From the NCBI GenBank assembly GCA_021799355.1, contig JAJZAQ010000007.1:20354-84353 (forward strand): a stretch of DNA of 64,000 nt, written 5' to 3'. Of the stretch, positions 18,220 through 28,087 are shown piece after piece; position 1 is the first letter of the stretch; each line of letters begins with the position of its first letter. The position numbers and the translations under genes are program-made. Under the pieces are notes generated by a model. It was not told the DNA's origin. It saw only the letters and a program-made list of their open reading frames with translations, and searched no databases. The DNA is from Pseudomonadota bacterium. Its GTDB lineage: Bacteria; Pseudomonadota; Gammaproteobacteria; Burkholderiales; Burkholderiaceae_C.

Positions 18220-21200
18220 TCAGGCTGAGGTCGCTGGCTGATCGGCCTCGTCCGCCTGGCCGCGCCCGGCGTAGCGCCGCTTTAGCAGCAAAAACAGCAG
18301 CACCGGCACGATCAGCAGGGTGAGAAACGTGCCGGCGATCAGACCGCCGATGGCCACCACCGCCAGCGGCGACAGGCGCTCCAGGCCGACGGCCCATTCG
18401 AACGCCACCGGCACCATGCCGACTGCAGCCGCCGTGGCCGTCATCAGGATCGGGCGGGTGCGCAGGTCCACCGCCTGCAGGATGGCCTGCTTGAGCGGCA
18501 CGCCACGGTTGAGCGCCTCCTGGGCGAAATCCACCAGCAAAATGCCGTTTTTGACAATGATGCCCATGAGCAGGATCAGCCCCATGAACGACGGCATGCA
18601 GCCGTGCTTGTTGGCGATGAGCATGGCCCATGCGGCGCCGATGACCGACAGCGGCAGGGTCACGAGGATGGCGATGGGCGTGACGAACGAGCGGAAAGCG
18701 ATGATGAGCACGACGGCGAGCAGCACGATGCCTAGCGCCAGCGACTGGCCCAGACGCTCGAACGAGGCGTTCATCTCCTTGATCTCGCCTTCGTCGGACA
18801 GGGTGTAGCCGCGCGGCAGTTGCAGCCCTTTGAGCGCTTGGGCGACATGATCGTCGAGCGCGGTCACGGCGATGTTGCGCCGGTAGCCGATCACATCGAC
18901 CGTGCGCACCAGGTTCTGGTGGGTGTACGCCGTGGGCGCGTAAGTGGTTCGCACCGTGGCCACCTGCGCCAGTGGCACGATGGCGCCGTTGGGAGCGGTG
19001 AGGTTGAGCGCGGCAACGGCTGCAGGGCTTGAGCGCTCGTCCGCGCGCAGCCGCACCCACACCGGGATGCTGTTTTCGCCCTGCACCCGCAGGCTGCCGC
19101 CGGGAATGCCGTTGACCTGCGCCGCCACCTGCTGCGCGATCGCAGCCGGCGTCAGGCCGTAGGCAGCCGCCTTGGCGGCGTCGACGTCGAGCTGCAGGCG
19201 CTTGGAATCGCCCTGCCACGACCGCTCGAAGCCGGTGAGCCCGCCGACCTTGGCCAGACGGCGTTCGATGTCGTCGGCAATCTGGTCGAGCACCCGCCAG
19301 TCCGGGCCGCTGACCATCAGGTCGACGGTGCCGCGGATCGACGACAGCGGCGTGGCGCCATAGACCACGGCGTTGGCGTCGATCACTCCGGGAATGGCGC
19401 GCACCCTTGCCTGGATGTCCTTGTTGATCTGGAAAATGGTTTCGCTGCGGTGGAAACGATCGACCAGGTTCACCGTGGTCATGCCCTGGGAAAACGTGCG
19501 CGCCGCACCGAACGATTTGTCCTCGGGTTCGGCGCCGACCACGGTCGAGGTGGAAATCAGCCATTGCGGCTTGACCGCGGCACGCACGGCCGCATCGACC
19601 TGTTCGGCGATGCGCTGCATCTGCGCCGCCCCGGTGTCGGGCTGCGCCTCGAAACTGATCTGGGTGATGCCGGAATCCATCAGCGGCATGAGCTCGCGCC
19701 CGACCACCGGCAGCTGGCGCAGAGACACCACGGTGAGCAGCAAGGCGACGAACAGCACGCGCTTGGGATGGTCCAGCGCCCAGCTCACTGCCCGGGCGTA
19801 AAAGCGCTTGAGCGGCTGCAGCACCCAGGTGTCGAACAGCGACAGCGGCCGGCGCAGCGGGTCGCGCGCCCCGGGTTTGAGCAGCCAGGGCGTGAGCAGC
19901 GGAATGATGGTCACGGCGACGATGAACGACGCCGACAGCGCGACGATTAGGCTGACCGACAACGGCCGCAGCACCGTCTGCACAAACCCGCCGATGAACA
20001 CGATGGGCAGCAGCACCACGGCGTTGGCGATGGTGCCCGAGAGCACGGCGAGCATCACTTCCTGCGTGCCGCTGGCGGCCACGGCCAGGCCGGATTCGCC
20101 ATGCTCGCGCATGCGCCGCTCGATGTTTTCGATGACCACGATGGCATCGTCGGCCAGCAGCCCCACGGCGATGATGATGGCCGTGAGGGTGATCATGTCG
20201 AACTCGTAGCCGATGAGCTTCATCACCAGAAAGGTGAGCAGGTAGGTGAACGGCAGCGACAGCGCGGTGATGAAGGCGGCGCGGGTGTCGGCGAGAAACA
20301 GCAGGATGACGAACACCGTCATGATCAGCGCATCGCGCAGCGCGCCGAGCATGTTGTCCACCGTCAGGTCGATCAGCCGCAACTGGCCGTCGGCCTGTTC
20401 GATGTGCAGCATGGGGAATTCGGCACGGATCGCGGGCAAGGCGGCGTCGATATTGCGCGCGGTGGTCGCGGCGTAGCCGTTTTCGCCGCGCAGCAGCGAC
20501 ACGGCGATCGCCGCCTGGCCGTTGCCGCGGTACAGCGCGGTCGGGTCGGCATCGCCCCAGGCCACGGTGCCCAGGTCGCCGACGCGGACGAAGCCGCCGC
20601 CGGGCAGCGGCACCTGCACGTCGGCGAGTTGCTGCGGGTTGTGCGCCAGGCTGTCGAGGGTGAGGAGAAAGCGGAAACCGTCGCGGTGCACCAGCCCTTC
20701 GGGCGCGGTGATGTTGCTCGCCGCCAGCGCCGCGGCCACCTGCGCCACACCGAGATGGTGTGCCGCCAGCGCGCTGCGGTCGAGATCGACCTGCACCTGG
20801 CGTTCATGCGCGCCGAACACTTCGACTTCGGCCACGCCCGGAATGCGCAGCAGCCGGTCGCGGAACTGGTTTTCGGCGATGCGCCGCACCTCGGACAGGC
20901 CGAGACCGGAGTGCTGCGCCGGGGTCAGCGCGAGCACCGTGACCGGCTGCGCGGCGTTGGTGATGCGGAAAATCACCGGCGCGCGGCTGCCCGCGGGCAG
21001 GCTGGCCTCCACCCGCTTGAGCTCGGTCAGCACCTTGGTCGCGGCGATGTCGATGTCGTTGCCGTATTCGAACTCGACCGTCACCGCCGACACCTGGTCA
21101 CGCGACACCGAGGTGACGCGGCGCACGCCGTCGATCGCCGACAGCTGGGTTTCGATCGGGTGGGTCACATCCTGTTCGACGTCGCTGGCCTGCGCTCCCG

Positions 21201-21354
21201 GCCATTGCGTCACCACGGTGACCATTGGCCGGTTGGTGTCGGGAAACAGATTCATCGGCATGGTGAAGTACGCCGCGATCCCCGCCACCACGACGAGCAG
21301 GGCGACGGCGACGATGGCGTGCGGCCTGCCGAGCAGGCGTTGCATCAGGCTCAT
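18220..21354 (-). CDS. RND efflux transporter, inner-membrane pump subunit
   Basis: A 1044-residue AcrB/MexB-superfamily proton-driven pump with the usual 12-segment layout: one N-terminal segment (AIVAVALLVVVAGIAAYFTMPMNLFP), a large periplasmic loop, then TM2-TM6, repeated in the second half. The proton-relay Asp pair of TM4 is present in GLLADDAIVVIENI, the form seen in HAE-type drug pumps rather than heavy-metal pumps. The start overlaps the adaptor stop by ATGA. It is the last gene of osmC-like/tolC/adaptor/pump. Substrate unknown. Confidence 0.92.
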   Translation of the reverse strand: MSLMQRLLGRPHAIVAVALLVVVAGIAAYFTMPMNLFPDTNRPMVTVVTQWPGAQASDVEQDVTHPIETQLSAIDGVRRVTSVSRDQVSAVTVEFEYGNDIDIAATKVLTELKRVEASLPAGSRAPVIFRITNAAQPVTVLALTPAQHSGLGLSEVRRIAENQFRDRLLRIPGVAEVEVFGAHERQVQVDLDRSALAAHHLGVAQVAAALAASNITAPEGLVHRDGFRFLLTLDSLAHNPQQLADVQVPLPGGGFVRVGDLGTVAWGDADPTALYRGNGQAAIAVSLLRGENGYAATTARNIDAALPAIRAEFPMLHIEQADGQLRLIDLTVDNMLGALRDALIMTVFVILLFLADTRAAFITALSLPFTYLLTFLVMKLIGYEFDMITLTAIIIAVGLLADDAIVVIENIERRMREHGESGLAVAASGTQEVMLAVLSGTIANAVVLLPIVFIGGFVQTVLRPLSVSLIVALSASFIVAVTIIPLLTPWLLKPGARDPLRRPLSLFDTWVLQPLKRFYARAVSWALDHPKRVLFVALLLTVVSLRQLPVVGRELMPLMDSGITQISFEAQPDTGAAQMQRIAEQVDAAVRAAVKPQWLISTSTVVGAEPEDKSFGAARTFSQGMTTVNLVDRFHRSETIFQINKDIQARVRAIPGVIDANAVVYGATPLSSIRGTVDLMVSGPDWRVLDQIADDIERRLAKVGGLTGFERSWQGDSKRLQLDVDAAKAAAYGLTPAAIAQQVAAQVNGIPGGSLRVQGENSIPVWVRLRADERSSPAAVAALNLTAPNGAIVPLAQVATVRTTYAPTAYTHQNLVRTVDVIGYRRNIAVTALDDHVAQALKGLQLPRGYTLSDEGEIKEMNASFERLGQSLALGIVLLAVVLIIAFRSFVTPIAILVTLPLSVIGAAWAMLIANKHGCMPSFMGLILLMGIIVKNGILLVDFAQEALNRGVPLKQAILQAVDLRTRPILMTATAAAVGMVPVAFEWAVGLERLSPLAVVAIGGLIAGTFLTLLIVPVLLFLLLKRRYAGRGQADEADQPATSA

Positions 21355-22517
21355 TGCGCTGCTCCCGCCGCAGTCACCGCGGCCTGGCCGTCGCGCATTT
21401 GCGCCAGCACGGCAGTCTGGCCGACGACCACCGGCTCGCCCACACGCAACGCGCCGTCGACCGCAGCGGCGTTGGCGCCCTCGCGCAGCACCTTCACCGG
21501 CACCACGCGCAGCCGCCCCGGCTCACCCGCCCTGGCGCCGGGGGTGAACGCCAGCACGTGCGCCTGCGCCCCGCTGCCCACCAGCGCCGCCACGGGCACG
21601 GTCAGCGTGGGCTGCGTCTGCCTGTGCAATGCGAGGGTCGCCGTCACCGTGCTGCCGCTGGGCAGGCCAAACGGAGCGCTGGTGGCATCGGCCTCGACCG
21701 TCCCCAGCCCGGCGGCGTTGACTGCCGGCGCGATCCGCGCCACGGTCAGGTCGAGCGTCTGGCTGCCCTGGGTGAGGTGCAGCGTGTCCCCGGGTTGGAC
21801 CTGGGCAAGCTGCTCTGCCGGAAGGCTCAGCCGCACCACGGCGCCTTTGCCCGCGGTAAGCTGGTACACCGGTTTGCCGGGCGCGGCGGTGTCGCCGACC
21901 TCGACCAGACGCTGCGCCACCACTGCGTCCTGCGGCGCGCGGATGTCGGCGTAACCGAGTTGCACCTGCTGCGCCGCGATCTGGTCCGACAGCGCCTGCA
22001 CCGCGGCACGCGCGGCGGCGGTGGCGGTGCGCGCCTGGTCGGCCTGCGCCTGGCTCACCCCGCCCTCGGCCAGTACGGCGTCGATGCGCGCCTGCTGCTT
22101 GGCGGCGTAATCGGCGTTGGCGCGGGCGGCCACTCGCTGCTGCTCCAGTGCGGCGAGATTGCTGGCGATGGCGCGGGCGTCGATGCGCACCAGCACCTGC
22201 CCGCGGCGCACTGCTTCGCCGGCGCGCGGCCCGACGAAGGTCACCGTGCCCTGGATTTGCGGCGTGAGGGTGATGAGCGTCGGCGCCTCGACCGTGGCGA
22301 GGGTTTGCACCGTCGAGGCCACCGTGCCGCGCCCGACTGTGCCCACCTGCACCGCCCACGGCGCGACCTCGGCAGGTGGGCTGGCGTCGGCCTGATGCAG
22401 GCGGTGAAAATGCAGCCACGCCCCGGAGCCGATCAGCACCAGAGGGATGGGCAGCAAAAACCAGGGCTTGCGCTTGCGTGGGGTGGGCGCGGCGGAGGGG
22501 TTGACGGGCGTGTTCAT
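21351..22517 (-). CDS. RND efflux periplasmic adaptor (membrane fusion protein)
   Basis: A 388-residue HlyD/AcrA-type adaptor. The N-terminus has a membrane anchor (WFLLPIPLVLIGSGAWLHF). Then come a lipoyl half (TVTFVGPRAGEAVRRGQVLVRID), an alpha-hairpin of about 70 residues rich in Ala/Gln, the second lipoyl half (YADIRAPQDAVVAQRLVEVGD) and beta-barrel and membrane-proximal domains. ATG at 22517 overlaps the tolC-like stop (ATGA), and its own stop overlaps the pump start. It links the pump to the outer-membrane channel. Confidence 0.92.
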   Translation of the reverse strand: MNTPVNPSAAPTPRKRKPWFLLPIPLVLIGSGAWLHFHRLHQADASPPAEVAPWAVQVGTVGRGTVASTVQTLATVEAPTLITLTPQIQGTVTFVGPRAGEAVRRGQVLVRIDARAIASNLAALEQQRVAARANADYAAKQQARIDAVLAEGGVSQAQADQARTATAAARAAVQALSDQIAAQQVQLGYADIRAPQDAVVAQRLVEVGDTAAPGKPVYQLTAGKGAVVRLSLPAEQLAQVQPGDTLHLTQGSQTLDLTVARIAPAVNAAGLGTVEADATSAPFGLPSGSTVTATLALHRQTQPTLTVPVAALVGSGAQAHVLAFTPGARAGEPGRLRVVPVKVLREGANAAAVDGALRVGEPVVVGQTAVLAQMRDGQAAVTAAGAAQ

Positions 22518-23917
22518 GGCTGAATGCTCGAAGAGGGTGAGGCGGTGTCGTGCAGCGCGGCGGGAGCCTGGCCGTAGGCGTAGCGCAAGGCGTCGTCGGC
22601 CTGCCACCAGCCGGCCAGCGCGCCGGCCACGCTGGCACGCGCGCTGGCCAGCGCGGCCTCGGCGTCGATCAGATCGGTGGCCGAGCCCAAACCGTGTTTG
22701 AAGCGGTCTTGCTCGATGCGCGCGCTTTCGGCAGCGGCGCGCAGGCCGGACTCTGCCGCCCGGTACGCCTGTTCCTGCGCGCTCCACAGCGCCACCGCGC
22801 CGTCGCGCGCCGCGCGTAGCGTGTCCTGCGCCGCCTGCAGCTGCTGCTGCGCCTGATCGGCGGCAGCCTGCGCGGCGTCGATGGCGCTGGTCTGCGCGCC
22901 ACCCGACCACAGGTTGAACGTGACGCCGAGGTTGAATTGCCAGGTGTCGATCGGCCGGTTGTCCCAGTGCACGGCGTTCCGGTTCCAGTTGGCCGTGGCG
23001 GCGAACTGCGGCAGCTGCGCGCGCTGCGCCGCACGCACCTTGTCCTGGCTGGCCTGCAGCGCACTGCGCGCCGCCTGCAGCGCCGGCGGCGGCACATTGG
23101 GGTTGGCGGGAAAATGCGCCGGCCCGCTGTCGGGCACCGCCACCGCCGCGGTGAAATCCTCCACCCCCATCAACGCCGCGAGCTGTGCGCGCAGCTTGCG
23201 CTCCTGGCCGTCCACGCCGGCGATCTGCGCCTGTACCGCGGCCACAGCCGCCTGCACGCGCAGCAGGTTGACGCGGGCGATGTCGCCCGCCTTCAACCCG
23301 GCCTGGGCAACGCGCACGCTCGCCTGCAGCGCCGCCAGTTGCCCGTCCAGCGCCTGGCGCTGCCCGGTCAGCGCCTGCAGATTGCGGTACAACGTGGCCC
23401 CCTGCAGCAGCGCGCGCAGGCGCACGTCCTCGGCGCTCCACCTGGCCCCGGCGGCGTGGGCGCGCGCGGCATCGACCTCGGCAGCGATCTGCCCGCTCAA
23501 GTCGATGGGCAATTGGGCGTTCAGCCCGTAGCCGAACTGGTCGGCAGAAAACGGGTACGCCGCCACGTTTGGCGGCAGGGTGATGGGGCGGGTGAGGCGC
23601 GGATCGTTGTAGTGCTGCGACAAGGCGTAGGCATCGACCTTGCCGAACCACGCTGCGCGCGCCTGCCGCACCTGGGCGCTGGCCTGCGCCGTGGCCGCCT
23701 GCGCGGCGAGCACGTCGGGCGCGCGCGCGGCGATGGTCTGCAGCACGCCGGCCAGATCGGCGGGCGCCGCGGCCTGCGTTGCCGGCATTGAGGCTGCAGC
23801 CTGCGGCAGCGTGGAGTCGGCTGATGCCGCCGGCGCGGCGGCGGCCACGGCGAGCACCGCGGCGCAGGCCATGCGGCGCAGCGGCAGATACGGGGGAAGC
23901 GGAACGGAACGGCTCAT
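22514..23917 (-). CDS. TolC-family outer-membrane efflux channel
   Basis: A 467-residue outer-membrane factor with a signal peptide (RRMACAAVLAVAAAAPAASA) and two repeated OEP domains made mostly of long Ala/Gln-rich helices. The second repeat is marked by RNAVHWDNRPIDTWQFNLGVTFNLWSGG. No lipobox Cys is seen, so it is TolC-like rather than OprM-like in anchoring. The start (23917) overlaps the OsmC stop by ATGA. It completes the tripartite pump with the adaptor and RND protein. Confidence 0.9.
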   Translation of the reverse strand: MSRSVPLPPYLPLRRMACAAVLAVAAAAPAASADSTLPQAAASMPATQAAAPADLAGVLQTIAARAPDVLAAQAATAQASAQVRQARAAWFGKVDAYALSQHYNDPRLTRPITLPPNVAAYPFSADQFGYGLNAQLPIDLSGQIAAEVDAARAHAAGARWSAEDVRLRALLQGATLYRNLQALTGQRQALDGQLAALQASVRVAQAGLKAGDIARVNLLRVQAAVAAVQAQIAGVDGQERKLRAQLAALMGVEDFTAAVAVPDSGPAHFPANPNVPPPALQAARSALQASQDKVRAAQRAQLPQFAATANWNRNAVHWDNRPIDTWQFNLGVTFNLWSGGAQTSAIDAAQAAADQAQQQLQAAQDTLRAARDGAVALWSAQEQAYRAAESGLRAAAESARIEQDRFKHGLGSATDLIDAEAALASARASVAGALAGWWQADDALRYAYGQAPAALHDTASPSSSIQP

Positions 23918-24351
23918 GACGATGCACCGCTGACGGGAGGAACGGACAGGCTGCCGCGCTCGATCGAGCCGTCGAGCGGCGTGCCGCCAGCCACGGTATT
24001 GAACACCGTACCGAACTGCTGCACATTGCGGTGAAGCAGAGCCAGACGGTGATCGGCTTCGTCGCTGTCGACGACGATGCGGTAGCTGATGCGCTGCATC
24101 CTGGGCGGTGCATCCTGCCGCTCGCCATGCACGCTGATGTGCACGCCGCGGAAGCGGAAATGCAGCATCGGGGCAACGCGCTCGATGTTTTTCAGCATGC
24201 AGGCGCCCACCGCAGCGAGCAGCAGCTCGGCCGGGTTGAAGGCATCGGCACGGCCTGCGAGCGCCGAATCGACGGCGATGCAGGCGGTTTTGCACCGCAC
24301 CGTGCTGCCGTTGGCGTCGATGCGGTCGAGGGTCACGTCGTAGGTCAGCAT
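23914..24351 (-). CDS. OsmC family protein
   Basis: A 145-residue OsmC/Ohr-superfamily protein; members reduce organic or fatty-acid hydroperoxides through two cysteines. Only the first, peroxidatic-type Cys is seen (AAVGACMLKNIERVA). At the second position the chain reads VQQFGTVFNTVAGGTPL with no Cys, as in the YhfA-like branch, so peroxidase activity is doubtful. The ATG at 24351 has GGGAGG six bases upstream. It is first in the operon with the tripartite RND pump, joined by ATGA overlap, which may mean the pump answers to oxidative or electrophile stress. Confidence 0.87.
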   Translation of the reverse strand: MLTYDVTLDRIDANGSTVRCKTACIAVDSALAGRADAFNPAELLLAAVGACMLKNIERVAPMLHFRFRGVHISVHGERQDAPPRMQRISYRIVVDSDEADHRLALLHRNVQQFGTVFNTVAGGTPLDGSIERGSLSVPPVSGASS

Positions 24352-24453
24352 CCAAACCTCCCAGGTTCGTTCGCGGTTGTCATGCAAGAAGACGCAGCGG
24401 GTGGCAAAAGGATGCTGGCGGATGCTGCGGCTCCGCCGCACGCTTGATCCACG

Positions 24454-27048
24454 TCAGCTCCACAGCCGTCGCGTCAACCCGCGCTCACCCAGACGCCGTC
24501 CCCACACCAGGCGCAAACCCTGCAGCCACAGGCCGCACAAAAGCACCAGGCCGAGCGCGGCGAGCAAGGGCGGCGCAGTGACCCCGGCAAATCCCATGAC
24601 ATGGCGCAGCGCGGGGATCAGCAGCACGGCCGCCAGCACCGCAGCCACGGCAGCGATCATCCGCCACAGCCAGGGGTTGTCGCCACGCAGGTTGAACAAC
24701 GCCGCACGGTGCAGATCGCGGTTGGCCAGGATCAGCAAGAACAGCGCCACAACCAGCGCGGTAAACACCGCCAGCCGCAAATCACCTTCAGGCCACGCCG
24801 TGCCCTGCTGCAGCAGCGCATGGCCGGCGAGCAGCACGGCGGCGATGCCCAGCCCCTGCAGCAAGGCAAAGCCGATGTTGTCGAGGGTGAACGGGCTGGC
24901 GGTCAGCGGCCGCGGCGGGCGCTGCATGGCATCGGCGGCGGCCGGCTCGGCCTCGAACACGATGGAACACGCCGGATCGATGAGCAGTTCGAGCAGCACG
25001 ATGTGCACCGGTAGCAGCACCACCGGCCAATGCAGCAACGGCGGCAGCAGCGCCAGCGCAACGATCGGCACATGCACGGCGAAGGTGAAACGTGTGGCCT
25101 TGGTGATGTTGTCGAAAATCCGCCGTCCGCCGCGGATGGCCTGCACGATGCTGGCAAAACTGTCGTCGAGCAGGACCAGCGCCGCGGCTTCGCGCGCCAC
25201 GTCGGTGCCGCGTTCCCCCATGGCGATGCCCACGTCGGCCGCCTTGAGCGCCGGGGCGTCGTTGACCCCGTCGCCGGTCATCGCCACCACCTGACCGTCG
25301 GCCTGCAGCGCACGCACCAGGCGCAGTTTGTGCTCGGGAGCCAGGCGGGCGCAAACGTCCACGCCGCGCAGCCGGTCGCGTAGCGCGGCGTCGTCGAGCG
25401 CGGCAAGTTCCGCGCCGGTGACCACCGCGGCGCGCTCGGACAGCCCGACCCGCGCGGCAATGGCCCGCGCCGTGGCCGGATGGTCTCCGGTGAGCATGAC
25501 GATGCGCACCCCGGCGGCGCGGCACTGCGCGATCGCCGCAGGCACCTCCGCGCGTGGCGGGTCGATCAGCCCGACCAGGCCGAGAAACTCAAAATCGAAA
25601 TCATGCTGGCTCGCCGGCCATGCCGCACCGGGTGCAGGCGCCTGCCAGCAGCCGCGCGCCACGCCGAGCACGCGCAAGCCGCGCGCCGCCATGGCCTCGA
25701 CCTGTTGCTGAATGGCCTGCCGGGAGGTTGCCGGCAAATGGCAAAGATCAGCCACCGCCTCGGGCGCCCCCTTGGTCGCCAGCGTATAGACCTGCGGGTG
25801 CGCGGTGGCAAACACCCGGGTCATCGCCAGGATGTCGGGCCCGAGGTCGTACTGCCGGGCGGGGCTGCGGTCGTCGTGGACATGCTCGGTGCCCTGCAGC
25901 CGCGCATGGCCGAACGCCTGAATGGCCTTTTCCATCGGGTCGAACGGGTCCAGCGGCGTGGCCAGCATGGCGAACTCGACCAGGGTGTGAAAGCGCTCGG
26001 GCAGTTCGGCAGTAGCGGCGTCGAACGCGGCATCTTCCACCGCCAGCGCCGCGACCTGCATGCGGTTTTGCGTCAGCGTGCCGGTTTTGTCCACCGCCAG
26101 CACGGTGATCGCCCCCAGCGCCTCGACCGCGGGCACGCGGCGCGTCAGCACCTTGACCCTGGACAGCCGCCAGGCGCCCAGCGCGAGAAACACGGTGAGA
26201 ATCACCGGAATTTCCTCCGGCAAGATGGCCATGGCCAACGCGATGCCCGACAGCAGGCTGTCCAGCAGCGTGCGCCCGTCCCACAGCCAGCTCAGCACCA
26301 CCAGGGCCAGCGCCAGGGTCAGCGCGACCAGGGTGAGGTTGCGGATCAGCGCCGCCGAGGCGCGCTGCAAACCGGAGTCGATCTCGGCCGTGGTCGCCAG
26401 CGCGGCGCCGATGCCGCCCACCGCGGTGCGCGCCCCCGTGGCCGTCACCACCGCCTGCCCGATCCCCTTGGTCACCACCGTGCTGGCAAACAGCGCGGCG
26501 GCAGCGGCATCGCCCGGCGACGCCGCGGCATGCACCACGGCGTCGGGCAATTTGCTCACCGGAACGGCCTCGCCGGTGAGCAGCGACTCGTCGACGTCGA
26601 GCTGGCCGGACACCAGTTGCGCGTCGGCAGGAACGCGGTCGCCTTCGTGCAGCACCAGCAGATCGCCCACGACCACGTCGCGCCCGGCGATGCGCTGCTC
26701 ACGACCATCCCGGACGACCAGTGCGCGCGGGGCCGACAGATCCCGCAGCGACTCCAGCGCGCGCTGCGTCTTGCGCTCCTGCGCCAGGGTGATGCCGATG
26801 ACGACGAAAACAAAGCCGAGCAGGAACAGCGCCTCGCCCTTGTCGCCCAGCAGCAGATAGATGCCGCCGGCGGCCAGCAGCATCAGGAACATCGGCTCGC
26901 GCAGCACGCCCAGCACGATGGCCCAGGCGGTCTTGGGCGCAGCGCCGGGCAGCAGATTGGGGCCATCGCGCGCCAGCCGCAGCATAGCCTCAGCCGTGGT
27001 CAACCCGGTTGGGGTCGTATCCGCCGACGTCGGACGAAAAGCCATCAT
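24454..27048 (-). CDS. cation-translocating P-type ATPase
   Basis: An 864-residue P-type ATPase without N-terminal heavy-metal domains, resembling the P2-type Ca2+/Mn2+ group. It has the actuator motif LLTGEAVPVSK (TGEA for TGES), the membrane ion-site helix AILPEEIPVILTVF (PEEIP instead of the PEGLP of typical Ca2+ pumps), phosphorylation site DKTGTLTQN (about residue 321), and hinge MTGDGVNDAPALKAADVGIAMG. Ten membrane segments fit. Ion specificity is not certain. Start at tandem ATGs 27048/27045 with weak ribosome binding. About 100 bp separate it from the OsmC gene, so it may have its own promoter. Confidence 0.88.
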   Translation of the reverse strand: MMAFRPTSADTTPTGLTTAEAMLRLARDGPNLLPGAAPKTAWAIVLGVLREPMFLMLLAAGGIYLLLGDKGEALFLLGFVFVVIGITLAQERKTQRALESLRDLSAPRALVVRDGREQRIAGRDVVVGDLLVLHEGDRVPADAQLVSGQLDVDESLLTGEAVPVSKLPDAVVHAAASPGDAAAAALFASTVVTKGIGQAVVTATGARTAVGGIGAALATTAEIDSGLQRASAALIRNLTLVALTLALALVVLSWLWDGRTLLDSLLSGIALAMAILPEEIPVILTVFLALGAWRLSRVKVLTRRVPAVEALGAITVLAVDKTGTLTQNRMQVAALAVEDAAFDAATAELPERFHTLVEFAMLATPLDPFDPMEKAIQAFGHARLQGTEHVHDDRSPARQYDLGPDILAMTRVFATAHPQVYTLATKGAPEAVADLCHLPATSRQAIQQQVEAMAARGLRVLGVARGCWQAPAPGAAWPASQHDFDFEFLGLVGLIDPPRAEVPAAIAQCRAAGVRIVMLTGDHPATARAIAARVGLSERAAVVTGAELAALDDAALRDRLRGVDVCARLAPEHKLRLVRALQADGQVVAMTGDGVNDAPALKAADVGIAMGERGTDVAREAAALVLLDDSFASIVQAIRGGRRIFDNITKATRFTFAVHVPIVALALLPPLLHWPVVLLPVHIVLLELLIDPACSIVFEAEPAAADAMQRPPRPLTASPFTLDNIGFALLQGLGIAAVLLAGHALLQQGTAWPEGDLRLAVFTALVVALFLLILANRDLHRAALFNLRGDNPWLWRMIAAVAAVLAAVLLIPALRHVMGFAGVTAPPLLAALGLVLLCGLWLQGLRLVWGRRLGERGLTRRLWS

Positions 27049-27290
27049 GTTTTACCCGCTTCTGCCTGCCCGACCCCTGCCTTTCCTCCGCGACGTCCGG
27101 CGCAGAATGCACAAACGACTGGGGAGGACGGACAGACTCGGTGTACAGCGCATGCTGGGATTGTCGTCACTATGCTCTTCTGGCCGCATGACCAAGTCAG
27201 GCCTTCAGCGCCAGCACAGGCTGCTGACGTTGTGCCGCGGCAACAGCAAACCCTTGCCACCGCGGCCCGACCAGTCGATGTGGTGTCAAC

Positions 27291-27824
27291 TCAGAATGCG
27301 AGCTCGCCCTCGACCGCGGCAATGCCGGCCTTGGCGCAGACGTCGTCGTTGTCCCCACCCGGAGCACCCGATACGCCGATGGCCCCGACCATCTGCCCGG
27401 CGGCGTCGATCGGCAGTCCGCCGCCGATCATCACCACCCCTGGCAGGTTTTTGATCGCCTGCTCGGCCGAATCCGGCTTGTTGACCCGCGCGGCCACCGC
27501 GCTGGTGGCGTCGCGCCAGCTCGCCGCGGTGCGCGCCTTGCCTTCCGCCGCGGCCAGGGTATGCCAGCCGGCGTAGCGATCACGCAGCACGACCAGCGGC
27601 AGCCCCGCCGGGTCGGTCACGGCCACCGTCACCTGCCAGCCGCGCCTGGCGCACTCGGCTTTGGCCGCCTGCGCCGCCTTGAGCGCGGTCTCCGGGGTGA
27701 TGACCTTTTGCGTCCAGGTGGACGAGTCGGCTGCGCTGACGGTCTGCATCAGCGCAGCACCCGCGGTCAAGAGGACGGCGGCGAACGACGCCGCCGCAAT
27801 CGGCTTCAACGAGCTGTTTGCCAT
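27291..27824 (-). CDS. secreted GlcG/HbpS family protein (DUF336)
   Basis: A 177-residue protein with a signal peptide (IAAASFAAVLLTAGAALMQTVSA) and a GlcG/HbpS (DUF336) domain, shown by KAECARRGWQVTVAVTDPAGLPLVVLRDRYAG, NLPGVVMIGGGLPI and VGAIGVSGAPGGDNDDVCAKAG. HbpS members bind haem or metals, but the family is broad and function here is unknown. I prefer ATG at 27824, seven bases after GGAG; ATG at 27830 would overlap the thioredoxin-like stop by ATGA. Third gene of the permease/thioredoxin-like/HbpS set. Confidence 0.87.
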   Translation of the reverse strand: MANSSLKPIAAASFAAVLLTAGAALMQTVSAADSSTWTQKVITPETALKAAQAAKAECARRGWQVTVAVTDPAGLPLVVLRDRYAGWHTLAAAEGKARTAASWRDATSAVAARVNKPDSAEQAIKNLPGVVMIGGGLPIDAAGQMVGAIGVSGAPGGDNDDVCAKAGIAAVEGELAF

Positions 27825-27826
27825 GC

Positions 27827-28063
27827 TCATGCTCCGAACCAGCTTTCCACCTGTGCCCGGCTGGGGACGCTGCCGGCATGCACGACCTTGCCGTCGATCA
27901 CCACACCGGGCGTGCTCATCACACCGTATTGCATGATCGAGGGGATGTCCTCGACTTTGTCCACCTGCGCCTGCACGTTCTTGGCTTTGATGACTTCTTC
28001 GACCAGTTTTTGTGTGGTCTTGCAGTTGGCACAACCGGTGCCGAGGATTTTGACGTTGCGCAT
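27827..28063 (-). CDS. small thioredoxin-fold protein (redox-active disulfide protein 2 family)
   Basis: A 78-residue minimal thioredoxin-fold protein of the TM0996/MTH895 class, with the CxxC centre at GTGCANCKTTQKLVEE (Cys11, Cys14) and the cis-Pro loop VMSTPGVVIDG. Such genes very often sit directly behind DUF318 permeases, as here. An AGGAGG site precedes the ATG at 28063. It is probably cytoplasmic and may reduce or hand over a thiol-reactive substrate of the permease; that is inference. Confidence 0.9.
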   Translation of the reverse strand: MRNVKILGTGCANCKTTQKLVEEVIKAKNVQAQVDKVEDIPSIMQYGVMSTPGVVIDGKVVHAGSVPSRAQVESWFGA

Positions 28064-28087
28064 ATGGCCTCCTGGAAAGAAAAGCGG

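Noticed and set aside
22518..24176. Apparent long N-terminal extension of the RND adaptor frame
   Set aside because: The open frame continues upstream through the TolC-like gene, but the adaptor begins at ATG 22517 with a proper anchor segment; the upstream part is the shadow of the TolC-like gene.
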